Below are positions 8,119 to 13,709 of a stretch of 15,097 nucleotides of DNA, piece by piece. The notes under the pieces were generated by a model that saw only the letters and a list, made by a program, of their open reading frames with translations, did not search any database and was not told the DNA's origin. The stretch is from Thiotrichaceae bacterium (GTDB lineage Bacteria; Pseudomonadota; Gammaproteobacteria; Thiotrichales; Thiotrichaceae). How positions within the stretch are numbered: the first letter of the stretch is position 1; each line of letters starts with the position of its first letter. Made by a program: the position numbers and the translations under genes. The stretch is taken from positions 1 through 15,097 of the forward strand of contig JALVFC010000094.1 of NCBI GenBank assembly GCA_027030285.1. Reading direction: 5' to 3'.

Positions 8119-8145
8119 AAAACTTCACCTGTGAGGTGAAGTTTT
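8119..8145. terminator. Perfect 12-bp stem-loop, orphan terminator or leader hairpin
   Basis: AAAACTTCACCT, loop GTG, AGGTGAAGTTTT form a perfect palindrome with A-runs before and T-runs after it on both strands, the layout of a bidirectional intrinsic terminator. The paired core has only moderate GC and the T-tract is four bases on the plus strand and five on the minus. No annotated gene ends here, since both flanking genes start outward. It may instead end a small RNA or form the 5' end of the lipoprotein mRNA, because a TATAAT lies about 20 bp upstream. Confidence 0.5.
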
Positions 8146-8334
8146 GAAATCACTAAAATCACAATTTATTCCAAAATAATCAATAATCTACCAAGTTAAA
8201 TTTCCGTTTGAACTTGCGGGTTCAGGAATAAGTCAGGTTTACTTCTAAAAAAAACCGTTGAACCTTCCTGAAAACCCTCTGTCTCAAGGCTTAGAATTTC
8301 ACAAAAAACTGATAATAACTTTGGAGAGACAAAA

Positions 8335-8823
8335 ATGAATATGATGTCAAAAGGTCTGATGACAGGAGTGTTAGTAACTACACTAACTCTTACAGGATGT
8401 GCGACTGGGCCAAATGGCGGCAATCCTGGTGGTATTACCAATGATCAGGCAAAAATCATTGCAGGCACAGTGTTAGGTGGCGTTATCGGGCGACAGGTTG
8501 GCAAGGGAGATGGTCGTACAGTGGCAACTATTGTCGGCGCTCTGGTAGGTGGCTATATTGGCAGTATGATGACGAACCAAAGCCGCCAGCGCACCAATTA
8601 TGCACTGGATAGAACACCTGACTACCAGTCATCTACCTGGACAGAGCCACAAACAAACAACCAGTACACTATAACCCCAACGAGTACCTATCGTTCTCAG
8701 GTGAATGGACAGCAAAGTGTGTGTCGTGACTATAAAATGGATGCGTATATAGATGGTCGCTTACAACAGGTAACAGGGCGTGCCTGTAAAGATGCGAATG
8801 GTCAGTGGGTAGCGGTACGCTAG
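8335..8823 (+). CDS. Glycine-zipper outer-membrane lipoprotein (17 kDa surface antigen-like)
   Basis: This 162-residue protein begins with a lipoprotein signal peptide ending in the lipobox LTGC (lipidated Cys22). Residues about 41-76 contain a glycine zipper (AGTVLGGVIGRQVG, VGALVGGYIGSMM), as in the Rickettsia 17 kDa antigen and SlyB/PcP-type lipoproteins, thought to sit in or against the outer membrane and contribute to envelope integrity. The C-terminal part (about 85-162) carries two cysteines (SVCRDY and GRACKD) in the arrangement typical of this family. A strong ribosome site (GGAGAGA) precedes the ATG. It is monocistronic: its own upstream region lies to the left and a strong terminator follows. 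The exact function is unknown. Confidence 0.87.
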   Translation: MNMMSKGLMTGVLVTTLTLTGCATGPNGGNPGGITNDQAKIIAGTVLGGVIGRQVGKGDGRTVATIVGALVGGYIGSMMTNQSRQRTNYALDRTPDYQSSTWTEPQTNNQYTITPTSTYRSQVNGQQSVCRDYKMDAYIDGRLQQVTGRACKDANGQWVAVR

Positions 8824-8982
8824 AGGATATGAGCCGTAGCGAGGGAAAGCTCCTAGAAATTATTCAAATTAATCGCTGGTCTATCGCTAACTCTAAGCCA
8901 CCATGCGTAATAACACCTTTACAAAAGAATTAACGGGTGGCTTTGGATGGAGCAGGGCAAAACCGTTTATTGTCATGCCAAT

Positions 8983-9027
8983 CCTGTCAACGCTGCCTTG
9001 CTGGGGCAGGGTTGACAGGAGCTTTTT
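8983..9027 (+). terminator. Strong intrinsic terminator
   Basis: The arms CCTGTCAACGCTGCC (8983-8997) and GGCAGGGTTGACAGG (9005-9019) pair over 15 positions with one internal mismatch, with a 7-base loop followed by AGCTTTTT. It should end the lipoprotein transcript, 160 bp after its stop. On the minus strand no T-run follows the stem, so it is a less convincing terminator for the ABC transporter gene. Confidence 0.85.
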
Positions 9028-9052
9028 CATGGGGGTGAGGCATGCGTGATTT

Positions 9053-10834
9053 CTATCCCTGGCTCTGCTGTATTTCCCACATTCTGGAATAGCTGCCATT
9101 TAATTTCAGTAATTGCTGATGTGTTCCCTGCTCGATAATTTCTCCTTTATCCAGTACAAGAATCTGATCCGCATGGACGATGGTGGACAGGCGGTGGGCA
9201 ATGACCAGTGTGGTGTGCTGATCTGAAATGCTTTGCAAGGTTTCCTGAATTGCCTGCTCCGTGGCGCTATCCAGGGAAGAAGTCGCTTCGTCAAATATCA
9301 AAATGGCAGGTTGTTTGAGCAGGGCGCGAGCAATTGCGACACGCTGTTTTTCTCCCCCGGAGAGTTTTAGCCCACGTTCACCGACAACGGTATCCCAGCC
9401 ATCCGGCAGGGATTCGATAAAGTCTTTAATACATGCCATTGCTGCGGCTTTTTCCACCTCCTCGCGGCTGGCATCAAGATTACCGTAATGCAGGTTGTAA
9501 TAAATCGTATCGTTAAACAGTATCGTATCCTGCGGCACGATACCGATTGCCTGGCGCAGGCTTTGTTGTGAGACTTTGGCAATATTCTGCTGATCAATAA
9601 GAATTTCACCACTGTCAATATCATAAAAACGGAATAACAGCCGTGAGATGGTTGATTTGCCCGCACCGCTATGCCCTACGATTGCCACCGTCTGGTCAGG
9701 CTCTACGGTAAAGCTGATGTTTTTTAGAATAGGGCGCTCGCGTTGATAGGCAAAGCTGACATCCCTGAATTCGATCTTTCCATCGACCACCTGTAATTCA
9801 GTAGTATCTTTGCTATCTACAATTTCAGGCTTTTTTTCCAGTAATTTAAAGACCAGATCCATATCTGCCAGCGTGTATTTAACTTGCCGGTAAATAATGC
9901 CCAGTGCACCTAGCGGGATAAACAGTTGCAGCATAAAGGCATTCACCATAACCAGGTCACCGATACTCATTTCATGCCGGGTCACGCTGTGTGCAGCGAA
10001 AAACATAATAATGGTAACGCCAATGGCAATAATCGAAGCCTGTCCAAAATTCAGCATCGACATGGTGGACTGGCTTTTCACGGCAACCCTCTCCCACTCT
10101 GCCAGCGTGTTGTCTACCCGTTCCAGCTCGCGTTTTTCGTTAGTGAAATACTTCACGGTTTCGTAGTTAATCAGGCTGTCTATCGCATGGGTGTTAGCCT
10201 CAGAGTCCAGCCTGTTCATTTCATGGCGAAATTCCATGCGCCATTCGGTAATCAGAAAAGTGAATGTCATATAGGCAGCAACAGTGCCAAAAGTAATCAG
10301 GGTAAAGACCAACGCATATTGGCTGAGTAACACAGCTGCAACAAGGGTAAATTCAACCAGCACCGGGATGATGCTAAATACCATGAAGTTCATAATGGTA
10401 CCGACCGAGCGTGTGCCTCTTTCAAGGTCACGGCTAATGGCACCGGTTTTGCGATCCAGATGAAAGCGTAATGACAAGTCATGCAAATGCGATAATACCC
10501 GCAAGGATAAGCGGCGCATGGCGTGATAGCGAACCTTGGCAAAAATGGTGTCGCGTAACTCATTAAACAGGGAACTGGATAAACGTAATGCACCGTATGC
10601 CAGTAGCAGGGCAACAGGCAATACCAGTATTTGTTCCTGCTGTCCTTGCAAATAATCGACGATGGCTTTTAAGGCAATGGGTACTCCCACATTTGCCATT
10701 TTCGAAAGCACCAGGCAGGCAAGTGCAAACAGCGCACGTCCACGATAGTCCATAAGATAGGGCAGAATGGAGCGCAGGTTTTGTAAATCCCGTCGGTTAC
10801 TATGGATTTTGCTGGTAGGGTTAATGTGATGCAT
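9053..10834 (-). CDS. ABC exporter, Atm1/HMT1 type (fused permease and ATPase)
   Basis: This 593-residue half-transporter has a six-helix membrane domain (about 30-330) followed by a nucleotide-binding domain. The ATPase has Walker A GHSGAGKST (387-395), the Q-loop Gln435, signature LSGGEKQ (491-497), Walker B ILIFDEATSSLD (511-522) and switch His547 in AHRLST. INYETVKYFTNE (222-233), MSMLNFGQ (258-265) and TLADMDLVFKLLE mark the Atm1/ABCB7/HMT1 branch, which in mitochondria and bacteria exports glutathione-linked sulfur compounds or metal-thiol conjugates; NFGQ sits where bacterial Atm1 binds glutathione. It lies 53 bp after the cytochrome gene and may share its transcript. The ribosome site is weak. 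The substrate cannot be fixed from sequence; nothing ties it to the graspetide genes. Confidence 0.9.
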   Translation of the reverse strand: MHHINPTSKIHSNRRDLQNLRSILPYLMDYRGRALFALACLVLSKMANVGVPIALKAIVDYLQGQQEQILVLPVALLLAYGALRLSSSLFNELRDTIFAKVRYHAMRRLSLRVLSHLHDLSLRFHLDRKTGAISRDLERGTRSVGTIMNFMVFSIIPVLVEFTLVAAVLLSQYALVFTLITFGTVAAYMTFTFLITEWRMEFRHEMNRLDSEANTHAIDSLINYETVKYFTNEKRELERVDNTLAEWERVAVKSQSTMSMLNFGQASIIAIGVTIIMFFAAHSVTRHEMSIGDLVMVNAFMLQLFIPLGALGIIYRQVKYTLADMDLVFKLLEKKPEIVDSKDTTELQVVDGKIEFRDVSFAYQRERPILKNISFTVEPDQTVAIVGHSGAGKSTISRLLFRFYDIDSGEILIDQQNIAKVSQQSLRQAIGIVPQDTILFNDTIYYNLHYGNLDASREEVEKAAAMACIKDFIESLPDGWDTVVGERGLKLSGGEKQRVAIARALLKQPAILIFDEATSSLDSATEQAIQETLQSISDQHTTLVIAHRLSTIVHADQILVLDKGEIIEQGTHQQLLKLNGSYSRMWEIQQSQG

Positions 10835-10887
10835 GGGGTGGGATTATGGCTTAGACCCCTGATGTCATCAAGCAACGCTTTCCTTGG

Positions 10888-11256
10888 TCAGTTCATTGGG
10901 AACTTGTAATACGCATCGTTCAGGTATTCACCAATCATGGTCATATCTTCATCGAATAGTTGTAAGCCTATATTGCTATTGCACATGCGAACCTGGCTTT
11001 GCAGGCGCTCATAGGAGTCCATCTTTCTATCGCTGCGCTGATAAAATGCTGCATCGTGTTTTATTATATGGCAGCCCGCGCATTTCTCCTGATGAATAGC
11101 GGCGCCTGGGTGAGTTTCAGTGTTTCCAGATGTGCTGGTGCTAGACGCTACTTCATTGCTTGTTGCTACCTTGTCTGCTGTATTGGTTTGGTTGTTGTCC
11201 TGGCAGGAAACAAGGAAAAATAGGGCAATTGCTACCAGTAGATACTTTGCTGTCAT
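10888..11256 (-). CDS. Small lipoprotein cytochrome c
   Basis: This 122-residue protein has a lipoprotein signal ending in LVSC (Cys18), a Ser/Thr/Asn-rich linker (about 20-50), and one haem-binding motif CAGCH (59-63). The rest (YERLQSQVRMCNSNIG, then MIGEYLNDAYYKF) resembles single-haem cytochromes found in sulfur-oxidising and methylotrophic Gammaproteobacteria. It would be tethered to a membrane and carry electrons in the periplasm. The distal haem ligand is probably a Met near the C-terminus (M105 or M107), though this is uncertain. AGG six bases before the ATG is a modest ribosome site, and TATACT about 40 bp upstream is a plausible -10. The redox partner is unknown. Confidence 0.85.
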   Translation of the reverse strand: MTAKYLLVAIALFFLVSCQDNNQTNTADKVATSNEVASSTSTSGNTETHPGAAIHQEKCAGCHIIKHDAAFYQRSDRKMDSYERLQSQVRMCNSNIGLQLFDEDMTMIGEYLNDAYYKFPMN

Positions 11257-11319
11257 GTTATGCCTGTGGTTAAGTGAGAAATTTACATGAAGTATAGTAC
11301 AAAAAAACAGGCTCCTAAG

Positions 11320-12537
11320 CTAAACAGTCACTGCTTCAGGCGGTTTCGATGGTTTGTTTTCAGGTAATGTAAGTGGGGCTTGTCTGCCACACTGCTCGAT
11401 GACAATAGCATCTTTACCTTCGCGTTTTGCCTGATACATTGCATCATCAGCTGATTTCATAAGCATGGCGGGGTACACAATATCCTGATTGCTGCTTTCA
11501 ATCTGTTGTAGTGGCAGACAACTCGAAACACCAATACTAACAGTAATGTTCTTATTGCCATTTGATGCGTGTTTAATATCCAGTCTGCTTATATTGGTGC
11601 GTAAGCGTTCGGCAACTGCCTTTGCGCCTTCTGAATTGACATCAGGTAGTAAAACTGCAAACTCTTCGCCTCCTACCCTAGCGGCAATGTCTCCAGGACG
11701 CTTGGCGCTTTTCTGAATAGCTCGAGCAATTTTTTTCAGGCATTCATCTCCGGCAATATGCCCGTAAGTATCGTTATAGAGTTTGAAATCATCGACATCA
11801 ATAATAAGCAGAGAAATCGGTTTTTGTTCACGGGTGCTGCGGCGCCATTCTTTTTTGAATGCACTATCAAAAGCTCGACGGTTTGCCAGTTGGGTAATCT
11901 GGTCGGTATCTGCCTGTGTTTGTAAAGCTTGCTGTGTTTCCTGCAGCTGATTAATCACCTGATTAAGATAGTTTGAGGCGAAAATTATAGTAATTGCCAG
12001 GGTAATCAGGGCAATGCCGAGCATCAGGTATTGTGGGTGCGAAAGGTTGAAGCCGATGCTAAAGGTAAGTGGTGCCAGTATGCTAATAAACTGGGCAAAA
12101 AATGCAGCTTTCGACGCCAACAGTAGCGGTATCGTTGATATTAATATGGAAACAAGCAGGATCAGCAGGGTAGTCTGAACCACGGGGGTCTGGGAAAATA
12201 GAATAATTCCAGCAACGCCCCATAATGAGCTCATAAAGGTGGTCAGTAATATGTATTTTTTTACCCAGGATTTTGTGCTTTCAGAGTTAACCGCCTCGGG
12301 CTCTATTTCGGTAGAGTTGTGGCTTAAGCGTATGAAGCCAGTCACGGTTAGTACACCTAACCATAGAAACAGGGTCTGGAAGTCGGTTGTCTTTGAAGAA
12401 GCCAGGGACAGCAGCAAGGTGAAAGCAAGCAACATATGTATCCAGAATGACTGAATATTATGTTTTTTCAGGCGCGCGATATGCTCTTTAGGAAAGTCAT
12501 CTGATATGGTATTCACGATGTTTTTTAAATTCAGCAT
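11320..12537 (-). CDS. Membrane-bound diguanylate cyclase (GGDEF family, GGEEF)
   Basis: From the preferred ATG the protein has 405 residues. About six membrane helices lie between 31 and 189, then a short coiled coil (about 190-210), then a GGDEF domain (about 211-380). The active-site motif is GGEEF (289-293) and RPGD (280-283), exactly five residues earlier, is an intact inhibitory I-site, so an active, product-inhibited enzyme making c-di-GMP is expected. The membrane part probably senses an unknown signal. The frame extends upstream to another ATG at 12708 (462 residues). I prefer 12537 because the extra 57 residues do not look like an N-terminal domain and contain promoter-like DNA, including TATACT. 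Neither start has a good Shine-Dalgarno. Confidence 0.85.
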   Translation of the reverse strand: MLNLKNIVNTISDDFPKEHIARLKKHNIQSFWIHMLLAFTLLLSLASSKTTDFQTLFLWLGVLTVTGFIRLSHNSTEIEPEAVNSESTKSWVKKYILLTTFMSSLWGVAGIILFSQTPVVQTTLLILLVSILISTIPLLLASKAAFFAQFISILAPLTFSIGFNLSHPQYLMLGIALITLAITIIFASNYLNQVINQLQETQQALQTQADTDQITQLANRRAFDSAFKKEWRRSTREQKPISLLIIDVDDFKLYNDTYGHIAGDECLKKIARAIQKSAKRPGDIAARVGGEEFAVLLPDVNSEGAKAVAERLRTNISRLDIKHASNGNKNITVSIGVSSCLPLQQIESSNQDIVYPAMLMKSADDAMYQAKREGKDAIVIEQCGRQAPLTLPENKPSKPPEAVTV

Positions 12538-12554
12538 AGGACTATTGTTTCCAG

Positions 12555-12592
12555 CCTGTGACAAGGTGAGCAAAACCAGTTCCTGTGACAAG
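12555..12592. repeat. Two 11-bp direct repeats upstream of the diguanylate cyclase
   Basis: CCTGTGACAAG occurs at 12555-12565 and again at 12582-12592, 27 bp apart. If the cyclase starts at 12537 these lie just upstream and could be regulator sites. If the longer start is used they encode a repeated LSQ in the protein (27 bp is nine codons), so the spacing does not discriminate. Confidence 0.35.
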
Positions 12593-12757
12593 CTATAAGC
12601 TGTCGGTCTCCCCCAGTTAAAATACCCATAAGTATAGTCTATTCTTGCATAGTTACTGCTTAAATCAAATTTATTATGATGAGGCGTGAGATAAGGCTGC
12701 GAGAGCATTTTAAAGTACTGAAAAACTCTACCATGCAGGGATTTCGACCAGAGTAGG

Positions 12758-13630
12758 TCAGCTTGTGATCCCGAGATTTGTCAGAATTGCATCACAAATT
12801 GCCCCGTCGCAGAACTGGTCAAAACCTGCAAACATCGGGTTGGTATTGATTTCCAGAAACTCCAGTGTCCGGGTGTTTGGGTCGGTTTTAAAATCTGCTG
12901 CAGCAAAATCCAGCCCCAGCAAGTCGGTGAGCTTTGTCATTTTAGGTATGAGCTCAGCCGGGACATCAGCAGGGCGGATAGTCGTAGCACTGGAGCTACG
13001 GTAATCCAGTGCATCAGAGATCACATTAAAGGCAAACCAGTCTTTGCCGATACGGAATATTCGTAGTTCAGGCTGTTCCAGCCGATATTGAATAATTTGT
13101 GGATAGCTGTAGCTACCAGGTTTATCACTGGTACTGCTTTCCAGTGGCTCACAGTGTGCTCCGCCTGTTACCGGCTTTTTGACCCATCTGTCATGCCGCA
13201 CCAGGGCATCCATCTGTTGACTGTCATTGCTAACAAACGAGTCGGCAATACTAAAGCCAAGCTGCATTGCCAGGTGCAGAATATAAGGTTTATTGACGGG
13301 CCCATGTGCAAGATACTTGCGGTTAAAAACCTTGATATTCGGGTTGCTTAATAGCCAGCCTGCGAGCGTGACATGCCATTCTCTGGCAATAGCGCGGTCT
13401 GTTTCGTTACCACTTTGCAAAAAGGTAAAAACATCCTGGCGTAAAAATGCCGCTCTCGGGGACAGGATATGCGAGCCATCCATAAAGATATTGTTTTTAA
13501 TATCCCAGTGGATGCGCGGTTTGCCAGTGTGTCCAGTTAAAAGAGAATAAACGGCTAGATGATGGCTGGCGGCATGTGCCATCAGTCTGAGGATTTGCGG
13601 ATCCTGATCTCCACCAGCAAGTAAAAGCAC
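12758..13630 (-). CDS. ATP-grasp peptide ligase, likely graspetide synthetase
   Basis: This 290-residue protein has the RimK-like ATP-grasp layout: an N-terminal pre-ATP-grasp region (1-110), the ATP-lysine segment WVKKPVTGG (149-157), the ELRIFRIG strand (188-195), DYR (209-211), and the metal-binding end LGLDFAAADFKTD (238-250) followed by LEFLEINTNP (256-265). The order resembles MvdD/MvdC and PsnB, the ligases that make Thr/Ser-Glu/Asp ester cross-links in graspetides. It starts 79 bp after a protein that ends in three TTxxxxEE cores, the plesiocin-type substrate motif, which is the main reason for the functional call. The start is GTG with AAGGGGGGG upstream; the frame is closed by a stop at 13652-13654. 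The end reads EINTNPMFAGFD rather than the EINPxGQ common in microviridin ligases. A ligase acting on another substrate is the alternative. Confidence 0.8.
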   Translation of the reverse strand: MLLLAGGDQDPQILRLMAHAASHHLAVYSLLTGHTGKPRIHWDIKNNIFMDGSHILSPRAAFLRQDVFTFLQSGNETDRAIAREWHVTLAGWLLSNPNIKVFNRKYLAHGPVNKPYILHLAMQLGFSIADSFVSNDSQQMDALVRHDRWVKKPVTGGAHCEPLESSTSDKPGSYSYPQIIQYRLEQPELRIFRIGKDWFAFNVISDALDYRSSSATTIRPADVPAELIPKMTKLTDLLGLDFAAADFKTDPNTRTLEFLEINTNPMFAGFDQFCDGAICDAILTNLGITS

Positions 13631-13634
13631 TGTT

Positions 13635-13643
13635 CCCCCCCTT
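13635..13643 (-). promoter_or_regulatory. Ribosome binding site with G7 run for the ATP-grasp gene
   Basis: On the minus strand AAGGGGGGG precedes ACA-GTG, giving a strong Shine-Dalgarno that supports the GTG start at 13630. No ATG lies in frame between it and the upstream stop. Confidence 0.65.
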
Positions 13644-13709
13644 GTAGCTGTTTATAAATCTGAATGGTGAGTCTATGGCAGATTTCTGCACAAGACTATG
13701 AGTAACTAG

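Larger units (their letters stand above)
7815..8334. other. AT-rich divergent intergenic region
   Basis: These 520 bp lie between two divergent genes for exported proteins. They hold the promoter candidate at 7885-7913, a small inverted repeat CTAATG/CATTAG (7926-7931 and 7938-7943), a TATAAT at 8093-8098, a perfect 12-bp stem-loop at 8119-8145, and an 8-bp inverted repeat TTCAGGAA/TTCCTGAA (8221-8228 and 8265-8272). I see no open reading frame with a credible start. A small RNA or a structured 5' leader is possible. Confidence 0.5.

Noticed and set aside
8260..8287. Sigma-E-like promoter (GAACCTT and TCTCAA, about 15 bp apart) before the glycine-zipper lipoprotein
   Set aside because: It fits an envelope gene in principle, but both boxes deviate from consensus and the region offers many alternatives.
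9926..10330. A 134-codon plus-strand open frame inside the ABC exporter gene
   Set aside because: It lies antisense to conserved transporter sequence and shows no protein-family motif.
9053..10834. The ABC exporter as the secretion system for the RTX/graspetide protein
   Set aside because: Its motifs place it with Atm1/HMT1 exporters, not HlyB-type type I secretion ATPases; no membrane fusion protein is adjacent, and two genes separate it from the graspetide pair.
11283..11320. Terminator after the diguanylate cyclase (seven T on the minus strand)
   Set aside because: The T-run is clear, but no stable GC-rich stem precedes it; only short pairings can be drawn.
13635..13641. Run of seven G (minus strand) as a phase-variable tract
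   Set aside because: It lies outside any coding frame and forms the Shine-Dalgarno of the ATP-grasp gene. Length variation could alter translation, but nothing here shows it.
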